NCBI GenBank assembly: GCA_902566705.1
Contig: CACFJT010000007.1
Coordinates: 1-56,523 of the forward strand
Length of the DNA stretch: 56,523 bases
Reading direction: 5' to 3'
Source of the DNA: an uncultured Pelagibacteraceae bacterium
GTDB lineage: Bacteria > Pseudomonadota > Alphaproteobacteria > Pelagibacterales > Pelagibacteraceae
Shown: positions 25,102-35,624 of the stretch, piece by piece
Numbering within the stretch: the stretch's first letter is position 1
Layout: the number at the start of each line of letters is the position of its first letter
Notes under the pieces: generated by a model
Told to the model about the DNA's origin: nothing
The model's input: only the letters and a program-made list of their open reading frames with translations
Databases searched by the model: none
Translations under genes and position numbers: made by a program

Positions 25102-25704
25102 TTAATATAAGTTTTGAGCTATTACCATTGTTAGCAACATTGGTAATGATAATAGGGTATTCGTTCTTGAGAAGAGCATTGCAGTTTTTGCTGACTTTGC
25201 CTTAGTTTCTGGATCAGTTTCAACTATTCCTAAAGCTCTTTTTTGATTTGGCCAAATAACAAACCATACGTTAAACGCCATTATAATTCCTAACCACATT
25301 CCAATACCTATAGCCGTATGCTTAGGTACTCCTGAACCTATACTTAAAGTCATTGCATCGTGAAGATACCCATTTAGCAGCGCAAGAATTAATCCAGAAA
25401 GAACAGTCAATGCAGCTGCCCATCTAAAATAAAATAATGCAGCTGGAGCAATTACTTTGCCTATTGCTGGTTTTTGTTCATCAGGAATTTTACCCATATT
25501 AGGTATTTGAACGAAATTAAAATACCACAACAATCCAATCCACATAATTGCAACAATCACATGTATGTATCTAAACAACCAGCTCCAGAATAATGTATCA
25601 AAAGCTATCCCATCATTTAAATAAAACAATCCTAGAAATAACAATATTGCTATTGCTAATGATGTGTGAACAGTTTTTGATAATGAAGATAACAGATTAC
25701 TCAT
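25102..25704 (-). CDS. Urate hydroxylase PuuD-like integral membrane protein
   Basis: A 200-residue protein with about five hydrophobic helices. LFRYIHVIVAIMWIGLLWYFNFVQIP and AFNVWFVIWPNQKRALG match the membrane domain of the PuuD (Urate_ox_N) family. Characterised PuuD proteins carry a C-terminal cytochrome c domain for urate oxidation; no CxxCH motif is present here. The urate role is therefore doubtful, and a haem- or electron-transfer-related role in the membrane is only a guess. No purine genes are adjacent. Confidence 0.68.
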   Translation of the reverse strand: MSNLLSSLSKTVHTSLAIAILLFLGLFYLNDGIAFDTLFWSWLFRYIHVIVAIMWIGLLWYFNFVQIPNMGKIPDEQKPAIGKVIAPAALFYFRWAAALTVLSGLILALLNGYLHDAMTLSIGSGVPKHTAIGIGMWLGIIMAFNVWFVIWPNQKRALGIVETDPETKAKSAKTAMLFSRTNTLLSLPMLLTMVIAQNLY

Positions 25705-25752
25705 GATTCTAATAACTATACACTAATTTTAGAAAATTTTAAGTTCTTAAAT

Positions 25753-28605
25753 TTAAGCTAAAAGAGGTTTTAAAAATTTACCTGTATAACTATCTTTTAC
25801 TTTGCATACTTCTTCAGGTTTTCCTTCGGCGACAATATTACCACCCTTTACACCACCTTCAGGACCCATATCCACAATATAATCAGCTGTTTTTATTACA
25901 TCTAAATTGTGTTCAATTACAACCACTGTATTTCCAAGTTTTACAAATGTATGAAGTATCTCTAAAAGTTTTTTAATATCATGTTGATGTAAACCTGTAG
26001 TTGGTTCATCTAATATATACATTGTTCTTCCTGTTGATCTTTTTGAAAGTTCTTTGGCGAGCTTAATTCGTTGTGCCTCACCTCCTGATAGTGTAGTTGC
26101 TTGTTGACCAATTTTTATATAACCTAACCCAACTTTTTTAAGAGTTAACAATTTTGTTTTTATATTAGATATATTTTCAAAATATTCACACCCTTCATCG
26201 ACTGACATATCCAAAACATCTGCAATACTTTTGCCTTTAAATTTGATTTCCAAAGTTTCTCTATTATACCTTGTACCCTTGCATTCATCACACTGTATAT
26301 AAACATCAGGTAAAAAATGCATTTCATATGTAATTACACCATCACCCTCACAAGCCTCACATCTACCTCCTTTTACATTGAAAGAAAATCTTCCTGGTTT
26401 ATATCCTCTCGTTTTGGACTCTGGTAGGCTTGTAAACCAATCTCTAATAGGACCAAAAGCTCCTGTATATGTTGCTGGATTTGATCTGGGTGTTCTGCCA
26501 ATAGGAGACTGGTCAATATCAATTATTTTATCAATTAATTCTACACCCTTATAACCTTTAAATGATTTGGGTGCTTTTCTTGCTTTATTATTTAAAGTTA
26601 AATTTAAGGCATGAAATAGAGTTTGTAATATTAGAGTAGATTTACCACTACCAGAAACACCAGTAACACAAGTAAATGTCCCGGTTGGAATTTTAAGATT
26701 AACATTATTTAAATTATTTCCGCTTGCTCCATTAATTTCCACAAACCTTCCATTTTTAGCTAAACGTCGTGAATTTGGGATTTCAATTTTTTTTTTATTA
26801 GAAAGATACTGTCCAGTTATACTAGTTTTATCTTTTTTAATTTCTTCATATGATCCTTGGGCTGTTATCTCACCACCATTACTCCCGGCTTCAGGACCAA
26901 GATCAATAATATGATCTGCATTTTCCATTGTCTCGGTGTCATGCTCAACAACAATTACTGTATTGCCAAGATCTCGTAATCTTTTTAACGCATTAATAAG
27001 CTTCACATTATCTTTTTGATGTAATCCAATTGATGGTTCATCCAAAACATACAACACACCTGTTAAACCAGATCCAATTTGTGAGGCTAATCTTATTCTT
27101 TGAGCTTCACCGCCTGATAATGTTCCAGACTCTCTAGACAATGTTAAATAATCTAAACCAACGTTAAGAAGAAAATTTAATCTTTCGTTGATTTCTTTTA
27201 AAACATGTTCTGCAATCTTAAATTGTCTTTTATCAAGATTATTTTCTAAATTTTTAAACCACTCAGCTGCATCTAAAATAGATTTTTTTGTTACTTCACT
27301 TATATTTAAATCATTGATTTTAACACATAGTGCTTCTTCTTTTAATCTGTCACCATTACAGGCTTCACAGGCAGTGTCAGATTGATATTCAGCTATTGCT
27401 TCTCTTTTCCATTCGCTATCAGATTCTAAAAATCTTCTTTCAAGATTATTAATTACACCTTCAAAGGTTTTTTTATAAGAATATTTCTCGTATCCATCGT
27501 CATAATTAAATTTAATTTCATCTTCATCTGAGCCATAAAGAATAATATCTTTTATTTTTTTAGGTAATTTTTTCCATTTTTCATCCAAAGAAAAACCATA
27601 ATGTTTTGCTAAAGATGCTAAAGTTTGTGCGTAATATAATGTGGTTGATTTTGACCAAGGTTCTATTGCTCCATCTGCTAAACTTTTTCTTTCATCAGGA
27701 ATAACTAAATTTGGATCAACATTTAACTTCATACCAATTCCTTCACACTCTTCACAAGCTCCATAGGGACTGTTAAATGAAAAAAGTCTTGGCTCAATTT
27801 CCTCAATTGTAAAACCGCTCTCAGGACACGCAAACTTTGTAGAGTAAATTAATTTTTCAATTTTTCTAAATTTTTGAGGAAGTGTTTCATCTTCATATTC
27901 TACAAATACTAAACCATTTGCTAAATTTACTGCTGTTTCAACACTCTCAGCCAATCTATTTCCAAGTTTTGAATTTAAAACTATTCTATCGACTAAGACT
28001 GAAATATCATGTTTAAGTTTTTTATCTAGATTGGGTGATTTTTCAATATCATATAAAACATTATCAATTTTAATTTTTCTAAATCCTCTTCTTTTGTAAC
28101 TTAAAATATCTTTTTTATATTCACCTTTACGGCCCCTAACCACTGGAGCGTAAATATATATTGTTGATTTTTTTGGTAATTTTTTAACTAAATCTACTAT
28201 TTGTGTGATTGTTTGAGAAGTTATTGGTTTGCCTGTAAATGGTGAGTAGGGGACTCCTGCCCTAGCGTATAATACCCTCATGTAATCATAAATTTCTGTT
28301 ACAGTTGCAACAGTAGATCTTGGGTTTTTTGAGGTATTTTTTTGCTCAATTGCAATTGCTGGACTTAATCCCTCTATTAAATCAACATTTGGTTTTTTCA
28401 TTTTATCTAAAAATTGACGTGCATAGGCTGATAAACTTTCTACATACCTTCTCTGACCTTCTGCGTAGATAGTATCAAAAGCTAAAGATGATTTTCCTGA
28501 CCCTGATAGACCCGTTATGACCACAAATTTGTCTTTTGGAATCTCTACATTAACATTCTTTAAATTATGTTCTTTAGCGCCCTTAATAACTATCTTTTTC
28601 ATCAT
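25753..28605 (-). CDS. uvrA: Excinuclease ABC subunit A
   Basis: A 950-residue DNA damage recognition ATPase of nucleotide excision repair, with two ABC modules: Walker [13 protein letters not shown] and [13 protein letters not shown], signatures LSGGEAQRI twice, and Walker [12 protein letters not shown] and [11 protein letters not shown]. The second zinc module (CEACEGDG ... CDECKGT) is intact. The first has [10 protein letters not shown] where a CxxC pair would be expected, so that site lacks a Cys, a variant I associate with alphaproteobacteria. Start is ATG 28605 or the next codon, 28602. Divergent from ssb. Confidence 0.96.
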   Translation of the reverse strand: MMKKIVIKGAKEHNLKNVNVEIPKDKFVVITGLSGSGKSSLAFDTIYAEGQRRYVESLSAYARQFLDKMKKPNVDLIEGLSPAIAIEQKNTSKNPRSTVATVTEIYDYMRVLYARAGVPYSPFTGKPITSQTITQIVDLVKKLPKKSTIYIYAPVVRGRKGEYKKDILSYKRRGFRKIKIDNVLYDIEKSPNLDKKLKHDISVLVDRIVLNSKLGNRLAESVETAVNLANGLVFVEYEDETLPQKFRKIEKLIYSTKFACPESGFTIEEIEPRLFSFNSPYGACEECEGIGMKLNVDPNLVIPDERKSLADGAIEPWSKSTTLYYAQTLASLAKHYGFSLDEKWKKLPKKIKDIILYGSDEDEIKFNYDDGYEKYSYKKTFEGVINNLERRFLESDSEWKREAIAEYQSDTACEACNGDRLKEEALCVKINDLNISEVTKKSILDAAEWFKNLENNLDKRQFKIAEHVLKEINERLNFLLNVGLDYLTLSRESGTLSGGEAQRIRLASQIGSGLTGVLYVLDEPSIGLHQKDNVKLINALKRLRDLGNTVIVVEHDTETMENADHIIDLGPEAGSNGGEITAQGSYEEIKKDKTSITGQYLSNKKKIEIPNSRRLAKNGRFVEINGASGNNLNNVNLKIPTGTFTCVTGVSGSGKSTLILQTLFHALNLTLNNKARKAPKSFKGYKGVELIDKIIDIDQSPIGRTPRSNPATYTGAFGPIRDWFTSLPESKTRGYKPGRFSFNVKGGRCEACEGDGVITYEMHFLPDVYIQCDECKGTRYNRETLEIKFKGKSIADVLDMSVDEGCEYFENISNIKTKLLTLKKVGLGYIKIGQQATTLSGGEAQRIKLAKELSKRSTGRTMYILDEPTTGLHQHDIKKLLEILHTFVKLGNTVVVIEHNLDVIKTADYIVDMGPEGGVKGGNIVAEGKPEEVCKVKDSYTGKFLKPLLA

Positions 28606-28632
28606 AATTTTAGTTGCTTTGAGTTAATAAAA

Positions 28633-28660
28633 TTAATATTCAGAAGAATTGTGATATAAT
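28633..28660 (+). promoter_or_regulatory. Putative sigma70 promoter for ssb
   Basis: A perfect -10 hexamer TATAAT (28655-28660) lies 33 bp before the ssb ATG. A weak -35 (TTAATA, 28633-28638) is 16 bp upstream. I see no GTTC-N7-GTTC LexA box in the uvrA-ssb spacer. Confidence 0.45.
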
Positions 28661-28693
28661 TCTAATTAACTAATTTAACAAATATTAAATATT

Positions 28694-29143
28694 ATGGCTG
28701 GAAGTTTAAATAAAGTATTATTAATTGGTCGTTTGGGCGCAGATCCTGAGATTAAGCAAATGGTAAATGGTAAAAGTGTAGCCAGATTAAGCCTTGCAAC
28801 AAGTCAATCTTGGAAAGATAAAAACACAGGTGAAAGAAAAGAAAAAACTGAGTGGCACCGTATAGTTGTATTTAACGAAGGTTTAGTAAATGTTGTTCAA
28901 CAATACCTAAAAAAAGGAGCTCAAGTTTATGTTGAAGGACAACTTACAACAAGAAAATGGAAAGATGAACAAACTGGACAAGACAAATATTCAACTGAAA
29001 TAGTTATTCAAGGATATAATTCTTCACTGACAATGTTGGGTGGAGGAAATTCTGGTGGTGGAATTCAAAATGATTCAACTCAACAAAATAATATTGAGGA
29101 CTCTTCACAAGTGTCAGATATGGATGATGAAATTCCATTTTAA
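28694..29143 (+). CDS. ssb: Single-stranded DNA-binding protein
   Basis: A 149-residue SSB. The OB fold begins [19 protein letters not shown], with [25 protein letters not shown] and [19 protein letters not shown] Gly/Gln/Asn-rich linker leads to the acidic interaction tail DMDDEIPF. Divergent from uvrA and 5 bp before gyrA. Confidence 0.96.
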   Translation: MAGSLNKVLLIGRLGADPEIKQMVNGKSVARLSLATSQSWKDKNTGERKEKTEWHRIVVFNEGLVNVVQQYLKKGAQVYVEGQLTTRKWKDEQTGQDKYSTEIVIQGYNSSLTMLGGGNSGGGIQNDSTQQNNIEDSSQVSDMDDEIPF

Positions 29144-29148
29144 CCTCT

Positions 29149-31728
29149 ATGAAAAATACTGAAGAGTTTAAAGATAAAAATATAAAATTAATCTCAATGC
29201 ATGATGAGATGAGCTCATCATATCTTTCTTATGCAATGAGTGTAATTGTAAGTCGTGCACTTCCTGATGTAAGAGATGGGTTAAAACCTGTTCATAGAAG
29301 AATTTTGTATGCAATGTATAAAGGTGGATACGATTGGTCTAAACAATTTAGAAAATCTGCAAGAATAGTTGGAGATGTTATTGGTAAATATCACCCTCAT
29401 GGTGATCAGTCTGTCTATGATGCTTTGGTAAGAATGGTACAAGATTTCTCTATGAGTCTCCCTTTGATTCAAGGGCAAGGAAATTTTGGTTCGATAGATG
29501 GTGATCCTGCTGCAGCAATGAGATATACCGAAACTCGCTTGTCAAAAGTTTCTCAATATTTAATTGATGATATTGAAAAAAATACAATTTCTTTCAAAAG
29601 CAATTATGATGAAACTGAGAAAGAACCTAGTGTTTTACCAGCACAGTTTCCAAATTTATTAGTAAATGGAGCTGGTGGTATTGCTGTTGGTATGGCAACA
29701 AGTATACCTCCGCATAATTTAGGTGAAATTATAGATGGAACTTTAGCCTTAATAGATAATAAAGATATTAAAATTAAAGAATTGATGAAACATATACCTG
29801 GTCCAGATTTTCCAACTGGCGGTGTTATTATAGGTAAAGACATAATTAAACAAGGATATAACAATGGTAGAGGATCATTTAAGATTAGAGGTGAAATCTC
29901 AATTGAACAACAAAAAAATGGACGTGAAAGACTGGTAATAACTTCAATACCTTATCAAGTTAACAAATCTATTTTAAACGAAAGAATTGCTCAGTTAGTA
30001 AGAGAAAAAAAGATAGAAGGTATAAGAGATATTCGAGACGAGTCGAACAGAGAAGGTATTAGAGTAGCAATAGATTTAAGAAACGGTGTAGAGCCAGAAA
30101 CTATAAAAAGACAATTGTATAAAAATACTCAGATAGAGAGTTCGTTTGGCTTTAATACTTTAGCGATTGTTGGAGGAAAGCCTCAAACTTGCACTTTAAA
30201 AGATTTTTTATCTAATTTTTTGACTTTTAGAGAAGATGTAGTTATTAAAAAAACTAAGTTTGATCTTCAAAAAGCAGAGGAACGTGCTCATATTCTATTA
30301 GGATTATCTGTTTCAGTTGAAAATTTAGATAAAATAATAAAAATTATTCGATCATCTAAAACACCTGATGATGCTAAAAACTCAATTCTAAAAACTAAAT
30401 GGAAAATAAATAAATCTCAAAAATTAATTTCTTTAGTAGAGGGAAAAAAAGTCAATAAACTTTATTCTTTATCTGAACCACAGGTTTTAGCTATTTTAGA
30501 GTTAAGACTACAAAAATTAACTGCATTAGGAATAAATGAGATCGAAGTTGAAATTAAAAAATTAGCTGAACTAATCACTAAATATAAAAAGATAATTTCG
30601 TCAAAGAAAGAACTTTTGAAAGTTATTAGTGGTGAATTAAAAAATATTAAAGAGAAATTTGCAATACCAAGAAGAACTAAAATTATAGATGCTGTTTTAA
30701 ATTATGATATTGAAGAAACCATTCAAAAACAATCAGTAATAATTACAGTTACATTACAAGGATATATTAAAAGAGGTTCTTTAGATGGTGTAAAAAAACA
30801 AAAAAGAGGTGGTAAAGGTAAATCAGGAATTACAACTAGAGATCAAGACTCTGTTGTTCAAACATTATCAGTAAATACACATACGTCAGTTCTCTTTTTC
30901 TCAACTGAGGGTTTAGTTTACAAAATTAAAGCCTGGAAAATCCCAGAAGGATCATCTTCATCAAAAGGCAAGTCTTTATTTAATATTTTACCTTTAAAAA
31001 GCCACCAAGCAATAAGCTCAATTATGCCAATGCCAGAGGACGAAACTGATTTAAAAAATTACCAAATTATTTTTGCTACAGCACAAGGTAAAGTAAGAAA
31101 AAATAGTTTAGAGGATTTTTCATCAATTAATGCATCTGGAAAAATTGCAATGAAATTGGATAATAATGATAAAATCGTAGGTGTTAAAATTTGTAAAGAT
31201 GATCAAGATATAATTTTAAGTACAAAATTTGGAAAATGTATCAGATTTGAAGCTAAGAAGCTAAGAGTTTTTAAAGGTAGATCTTCAAAAGGGATTAAAG
31301 GCATAGAGCTAGCACCAAATGATCAAATAGTATCTTTGTCAGTTATTGATAATGATAAAATTAATAAAAACAGAAAAAAATCAAAAGATGAAAAATCTGA
31401 ATTGAAAGCTAAAGAGAAATTTGTTTTATCAATAAGTGAAAATGGTTATGGTAAAAAGACTTCTCATATAGATTACAGAGTTACTAACAGAGGTGGCAAA
31501 GGTATTATAGGGATAGTAAATTCACCAAGAAATGGAAATATTACTTCATCCTTTCCTGTTTTTGAAGGTGATGAAATTTTAATCTCTACTAACAGAGGTA
31601 GGGTTATAAGGGTTGCTGTTAAAGAAATTAGAACTGCAGGCAGAAATACCCAAGGAGTTAGAATAATTAAGTTATCAGGTGAAGAAAAAGTTGTTTCCTC
31701 GATCAAAATTGATGATAATTTGATTTAA
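29149..31728 (+). CDS. gyrA: DNA gyrase subunit A
   Basis: An 859-residue type II topoisomerase subunit. The breakage-reunion domain has [18 protein letters not shown] and catalytic Tyr126 ([10 protein letters not shown]); the C-terminal blades contain repeats such as [12 protein letters not shown] (GyrA box type). At the position of E. coli Ser83 there is Gln (Gln87 here), with the following Asp retained, which may affect quinolone binding. Its stop overlaps coaD (TAATG). Confidence 0.95.
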   Translation: MKNTEEFKDKNIKLISMHDEMSSSYLSYAMSVIVSRALPDVRDGLKPVHRRILYAMYKGGYDWSKQFRKSARIVGDVIGKYHPHGDQSVYDALVRMVQDFSMSLPLIQGQGNFGSIDGDPAAAMRYTETRLSKVSQYLIDDIEKNTISFKSNYDETEKEPSVLPAQFPNLLVNGAGGIAVGMATSIPPHNLGEIIDGTLALIDNKDIKIKELMKHIPGPDFPTGGVIIGKDIIKQGYNNGRGSFKIRGEISIEQQKNGRERLVITSIPYQVNKSILNERIAQLVREKKIEGIRDIRDESNREGIRVAIDLRNGVEPETIKRQLYKNTQIESSFGFNTLAIVGGKPQTCTLKDFLSNFLTFREDVVIKKTKFDLQKAEERAHILLGLSVSVENLDKIIKIIRSSKTPDDAKNSILKTKWKINKSQKLISLVEGKKVNKLYSLSEPQVLAILELRLQKLTALGINEIEVEIKKLAELITKYKKIISSKKELLKVISGELKNIKEKFAIPRRTKIIDAVLNYDIEETIQKQSVIITVTLQGYIKRGSLDGVKKQKRGGKGKSGITTRDQDSVVQTLSVNTHTSVLFFSTEGLVYKIKAWKIPEGSSSSKGKSLFNILPLKSHQAISSIMPMPEDETDLKNYQIIFATAQGKVRKNSLEDFSSINASGKIAMKLDNNDKIVGVKICKDDQDIILSTKFGKCIRFEAKKLRVFKGRSSKGIKGIELAPNDQIVSLSVIDNDKINKNRKKSKDEKSELKAKEKFVLSISENGYGKKTSHIDYRVTNRGGKGIIGIVNSPRNGNITSSFPVFEGDEILISTNRGRVIRVAVKEIRTAGRNTQGVRIIKLSGEEKVVSSIKIDDNLI

Positions 31729-32222
31729 TGAATAAAACAGCTATTTACCCTGGAACTTTTGATCCAATCACTTATGGTCATATAGATGTCATCAAAAAAT
31801 CTTTAAAACTATTTGATAAAATAGTTGTAGGTGTTTCAGATGAAGGTAATAAAAATTATCTATTTAGTTCTGAAGAAAGAATAGAAATAGTAAATAAAGC
31901 ATTATTTAATGATTTAAAATTGAACAAAAAAAAAATAAAAGTAGTTTCTTTTGGTTCATTAACTACTGATTTATGCAAAAAATATAAATCGAATATAATT
32001 TTAAGAGGCTTGAGAGCTGTATCTGACTTTGAATACGAATTTCAATTAGCAGGTATGAATAGAAAATTGAACCAAAATATAGAAACAATATTTTTAATGT
32101 CTGATTTAGAAAATCAAATAATTTCCTCAAGATTTGTGAAAGAAATTGTTAAATTAAAAGGTAATATAAAAAAATTTACTACCAAAAGTACAATTAAATC
32201 TTTAAAAGAAAAATATGAGTAA
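31728..32222 (+). CDS. coaD: Phosphopantetheine adenylyltransferase
   Basis: A 164-residue enzyme for the fourth step of CoA synthesis. YPGTFDPITYGHIDVI carries the T/HxGH nucleotidyltransferase motif, RGLRAVSDFEYEFQLAGMNRKL is diagnostic, and ISSRFVKEIVKLKG closes the active site. It overlaps gyrA by 1 bp and the next gene by 8 bp. Confidence 0.94.
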   Translation: MNKTAIYPGTFDPITYGHIDVIKKSLKLFDKIVVGVSDEGNKNYLFSSEERIEIVNKALFNDLKLNKKKIKVVSFGSLTTDLCKKYKSNIILRGLRAVSDFEYEFQLAGMNRKLNQNIETIFLMSDLENQIISSRFVKEIVKLKGNIKKFTTKSTIKSLKEKYE

Positions 32223-32775
32223 ATTTATTATTAAAATATTTATTTTTTTTTTTTTAATTACTAATCAATCAATAGCTCAGGAGAATATAATGATATTAAA
32301 ATTAAAAGATGGTGATGTAAAAATTGAATTATTTGAAGATGTTGCACCAAATCATGTGAAAAGAATAAAGGAATTAGCAAATAGTGGGAAATATGATAAT
32401 GTTGTTTTCCATAGAGTTATAGATGGTTTTATGGCCCAAACAGGAGATGTAAAATTTGGTAACTCAGAAAGTAAAGAATTTGATCTTAGAAGAGCTGGTA
32501 TGGGTGGTTCAGATTTACCAAATTTAGAACAAGAGTTTAATAGTTTGCCACATGATAGAGGAACTTTATCTATGGCAAGATCTCAAGACCCAAATAGTGC
32601 AAACAGTCAGTTTTTTATTTGTTTTCAGCCAGCTCCATTTTTAGATAGACAATATACAGTTTTTGGAAAAGTTATAGAAGGGATGGAATTCGTTGATAAC
32701 ATTAAAAGGGGTGACCAGAACAATAATGGTGCTGTAACTGATCCAGATAAAATTATTAGTTTTAAAACACAATAA
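32215..32775 (+). CDS. Exported cyclophilin-type peptidyl-prolyl isomerase
   Basis: A 186-residue cyclophilin. An N-terminal hydrophobic segment ending NQSIAQ (residues 1 to about 21) looks like a Sec signal, so the enzyme is probably periplasmic. Catalytic features are FHRVIDGFMAQTGD, GTLSMARSQDPNSANSQFFIC and QYTVFGKVIEGMEFVDNI. It helps fold proteins by proline isomerisation. It overlaps coaD, and tgt follows after 8 bp. Confidence 0.92.
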   Translation: MSKFIIKIFIFFFLITNQSIAQENIMILKLKDGDVKIELFEDVAPNHVKRIKELANSGKYDNVVFHRVIDGFMAQTGDVKFGNSESKEFDLRRAGMGGSDLPNLEQEFNSLPHDRGTLSMARSQDPNSANSQFFICFQPAPFLDRQYTVFGKVIEGMEFVDNIKRGDQNNNGAVTDPDKIISFKTQ

Positions 32776-32783
32776 TTTATTAA

Positions 32784-33896
32784 ATGGCATTAAAAAATTT
32801 TGCCTTTAATGTTTTAAAAAAAGATAAATTTGCCCGATGTGGTATAATAGAAACACATCGAGGGAATATTCTAACACCTGCCTTTATGCCTGTTGGAACA
32901 CAGGCAACAGTAAAAGCATGTACTATAGACGATATAAAAAAGACTGGCTCACAAATTATACTTTCAAATACATATCATTTAATGATACGTCCTGGAGTAG
33001 AAAGAATTCAATCAGCAGGTGGTCTTCATGGTTTTATGAATTGTGATTTACCTATTTTAACTGACTCCGGTGGTTTTCAAGTAATGTCTTTATCAAAATT
33101 AAATAAAATAGATCGCAAGAAGGGTGCTATATTCAATTCGCATGTTGATGGTAAAAAATTTTATTTAAGCCCGGAAGAAAGCATTAGAATACAACGTGGA
33201 TTGAATTCAGACATTGTAATGATTATGGATGAATGTCCAAAAAAAACAGATAATTATCAACTAATAAAAAAATCTATGGATCTTTCACTTCATTGGGCTG
33301 AAAGATCAAAAAAAGCATTTGGTAATAATCCTCACAAAGCTTTATTCGGTATTGTTCAGGGTGGTTTGTTTAAAGATCTAAGGTTAAAGTCTTTAAGAGA
33401 ACTTATGAAAATTGGTTTTGATGGGTATGCTATTGGCGGTTTAGCTGTTGGAGAGACTCAGAAAGAAATGTTTTCTACCTTAGATGATATTAAAGAATTT
33501 TTACCAACTGAAAAACCTCATTATTTAATGGGCGTTGGAACGCCATCTGACATATTAGGTGCAGTAAAAAGAGGTGTGGATATGTTTGATTGTGTTCTAC
33601 CAACGAGATCTGGAAGAACAGGTTTGGCTTTTACTTGGCAAGGTAGAATCAATATAAAAAATAATAAATATCAGACTGACAATACTCCCCTAGACTCTAA
33701 TTGTGAGAATCTAAATTTAAATAGGTATTCAAAAAACTATTTAAACCACTTGTTTAATACAAATGAAATTTTAGCATCTATGCTTCTTAGCCTTCATAAT
33801 ATTAATTTTTATCAAGAATTAATGGCTTCAATTAGAAATAATATAAATAAAGGCACTTTCGATCAATTCCATGATAAATACATTGATAAGTTGTAG
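32784..33896 (+). CDS. tgt: Queuine tRNA-ribosyltransferase (TGT) with degenerate zinc site
   Basis: A 370-residue enzyme that exchanges guanine 34 for the queuosine precursor in tRNAs. Active-site parts are intact: Asp94 (LTDSGGFQVMS), GGLAVGE (218-224), and nucleophile Asp269 in FDCVLPTRSGRTG. The zinc-binding CxCxxC...H motif of bacterial TGT is not intact: Cys307 and His338 are present at the right spacing, but the middle two cysteines are Asn309 and Leu312. The fold probably holds without zinc or with altered metal binding. Activity is likely but unproven. Confidence 0.92.
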   Translation: MALKNFAFNVLKKDKFARCGIIETHRGNILTPAFMPVGTQATVKACTIDDIKKTGSQIILSNTYHLMIRPGVERIQSAGGLHGFMNCDLPILTDSGGFQVMSLSKLNKIDRKKGAIFNSHVDGKKFYLSPEESIRIQRGLNSDIVMIMDECPKKTDNYQLIKKSMDLSLHWAERSKKAFGNNPHKALFGIVQGGLFKDLRLKSLRELMKIGFDGYAIGGLAVGETQKEMFSTLDDIKEFLPTEKPHYLMGVGTPSDILGAVKRGVDMFDCVLPTRSGRTGLAFTWQGRINIKNNKYQTDNTPLDSNCENLNLNRYSKNYLNHLFNTNEILASMLLSLHNINFYQELMASIRNNINKGTFDQFHDKYIDKL

Positions 33897-33920
33897 CAGT
33901 AATAAATTTTTTAGTTCAAA

Positions 33921-33957
33921 TTGACATTTGAAAAAATATAATAAATCTGTATATAAC
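33921..33957 (+). promoter_or_regulatory. Promoter region of tRNA-Lys
   Basis: A perfect -35 hexamer TTGACA lies at 33921-33926. Candidate -10 elements are TATAAT (33937-33942, spacer too short) and TATAAC (33952-33957, spacer too long); neither is ideal. The gap between tgt and the tRNA is otherwise plain AT-rich DNA. Confidence 0.35.
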
Positions 33958-33981
33958 AACTATTCAATTTAAATAATTTGG

Positions 33982-34057
<76 letters not shown>

Positions 34058-34066
34058 TAAATTGAA

Positions 34067-34894
34067 TTAGCTAATAACTAATGGAGGATAATCTAAAATA
34101 ACTCCATTCATTTTGTCTTTTAAATCTTTTATTCTATTATCCGAGGAAGGATGAGTACTCATGAATTCTGGTGGCTCCTTACCTTTATTTAGTTCTTTCA
34201 TTCTTTCCCATATCTTAACAGTTTCTCTTATATCATAACCTGATAAAGAGGAGAAAATCATACCCAAATAATCAGCTTCACTCTCTTGCTTTCTATTAAA
34301 GGGATTTAGCAAACCTAATTGTGTTATTAAACCAACTGTATTCATTCCAGTTGTGCTATTTACCTGTGATAATTTTCCTCCACTAAAAATATCTATCAAC
34401 TGTGTTCCTGTATTAACAAGAGTTACTCTACTTGCTCTTTCTACAGAATGTTTTGCTACAGCATGTGCTATTTCATGTCCCATTACAGCTGCTAAGCCAT
34501 CAGTATTTTTGGTTGCATCCAGTATGCCTGTGTAAACTGCTATTTTACCTCCAGGCATGCACCATGCATTTCTTACTTTTTTTCTATCAATTAATATATA
34601 TTCCCATTCAAAATTTAAAGTAGGATCCTCTAAACCAGCTCTATAAAAGTATTCAGAAATTGAATTTTCCATTCTTTTACCAATCTCTTTAATTTCATTA
34701 AGTGTATTTTTATCATTACTCATTTTCTCTTTTTCTTTAATTTTTTCGTAAACAGCAGCTGCTCGAGCATTTAATTTTGCTTCGGAGACAATTTTTAATT
34801 GTTTTCTTTCAGTAATTGGTGCAGTGGTACAGGATGACAATAAAAAGCTTCCACATCCACAACCCACATAAGATAAAAATTTTCTTCTATTCAT
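34067..34894 (-). CDS. M48-family metalloprotease, Tat-type lipoprotein
   Basis: A 275-residue zinc protease with HEIAH at 140-144 and the distal Glu in ESEAD (204-208). The N-terminus MNRRKFLSYVGCG has a twin-arginine RRKFL motif, a hydrophobic stretch and a lipobox LLSSC (Cys22). It is probably exported folded by TatABC (encoded at 19854-21041) and lipid-anchored in the periplasm. Related proteins (BepA/LoiP type) act in outer-membrane quality control; that role is inferred. Confidence 0.87.
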   Translation of the reverse strand: MNRRKFLSYVGCGCGSFLLSSCTTAPITERKQLKIVSEAKLNARAAAVYEKIKEKEKMSNDKNTLNEIKEIGKRMENSISEYFYRAGLEDPTLNFEWEYILIDRKKVRNAWCMPGGKIAVYTGILDATKNTDGLAAVMGHEIAHAVAKHSVERASRVTLVNTGTQLIDIFSGGKLSQVNSTTGMNTVGLITQLGLLNPFNRKQESEADYLGMIFSSLSGYDIRETVKIWERMKELNKGKEPPEFMSTHPSSDNRIKDLKDKMNGVILDYPPLVIS

Positions 34895-34924
34895 AACTTA
34901 AAAATTTGATAATAGTAGATTAAC

Positions 34925-35002
34925 ATGAATCTTAATAATAAAATATTAATAGTATTATTTATTATATCAATACTGTTTGTTATTTACGCTAGTTACAAAT
35001 AA
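34925..35002 (+). CDS. Possible 25-residue single-span membrane peptide
   Basis: A short frame from ATG 34925 to TAA 35002 encodes MNLNNKILIVLF... ending IYASYK: a polar start with one Lys, a continuous hydrophobic helix of about 16 residues, then a short polar end. It fills most of the gap before the DUF502 gene and stops 4 bp before that ATG, as an upstream partner would. There is no clear Shine-Dalgarno site, and AT-rich DNA readily produces hydrophobic codons, so chance is a real alternative. Confidence 0.4.
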   Translation: MNLNNKILIVLFIISILFVIYASYK

Positions 35003-35006
35003 TATT

Positions 35007-35624
35007 ATGGCAAAAAAAAGTAATAAAAAATCATTTTCTTTAACTCTTCGAAATTACTTTATTGCTGGTGTAGTAGTTTTAATACCAATAGGTTTTACTT
35101 TATATTTAACTAAAATTTTAATAGGAATATCTTCAAATTTAATTCCTAAAAATATTAATCCAAACAGTTATTTACCGTTTAACATTCCAGGTGTTGAAAT
35201 AGTAATTTCAATTTTACTCATTACTATCGTTGGTGGTCTTTCACTTTCCTTTTTTGGAAGAAGAATTCTCAAACTAATTGACGATTTGTTTAAAAGAATT
35301 CCTTTTTTAAGAACAGTTTATTCTGCAATAGTTCAAATGACTGAAACCTTTTCGAAAAAAGATGATGGTAAAAAAAGTGTTGTTTTAATCGAATATCCAA
35401 GAAGAGGAGTTTGGGCAGTAGGGTTCGCAACAAAAGAAAATAAAGGGGAGATGGCTCAAAAAACGGGAAAAAATTTAATTAATGTTTTTGTTCCAACGAC
35501 GCCTAACCCGACAAGTGGATTCTTATTAATGTTTCCAGTTGAGGATGTTATATATTTAAATATGTCTTTCGAAGAAGCGTCAAAATTTATAGTATCAGCT
35601 GGCACCTCAACTAAAAAATCTTAG
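35007..35624 (+). CDS. DUF502 family membrane protein
   Basis: A 205-residue DUF502 protein from ATG 35007 (an in-frame TTG/ATG start upstream would cut into the small peptide frame). Two membrane segments (YFIAGVVVLIPIGFTLYLTKILIG and VEIVISILLITIVGGLSLSFFG) precede a soluble domain with RIPFLRTVYSAIVQMTETF, VLIEYPRRGVWAVGFATKE and VFVPTTPNPTSGFLLMFP, all diagnostic. Function is unknown. Its end overlaps the convergent recG by 4 bp, an adjacency seen in other alphaproteobacteria. Confidence 0.87.
   Translation: MAKKSNKKSFSLTLRNYFIAGVVVLIPIGFTLYLTKILIGISSNLIPKNINPNSYLPFNIPGVEIVISILLITIVGGLSLSFFGRRILKLIDDLFKRIPFLRTVYSAIVQMTETFSKKDDGKKSVVLIEYPRRGVWAVGFATKENKGEMAQKTGKNLINVFVPTTPNPTSGFLLMFPVEDVIYLNMSFEEASKFIVSAGTSTKKS

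Noticed and set aside
28606..28693. SOS (LexA) box between uvrA and ssb
   Set aside because: Neither GTTC-N7-GTTC nor a clear palindromic LexA site is visible; only a sigma70-like -10 is supported.
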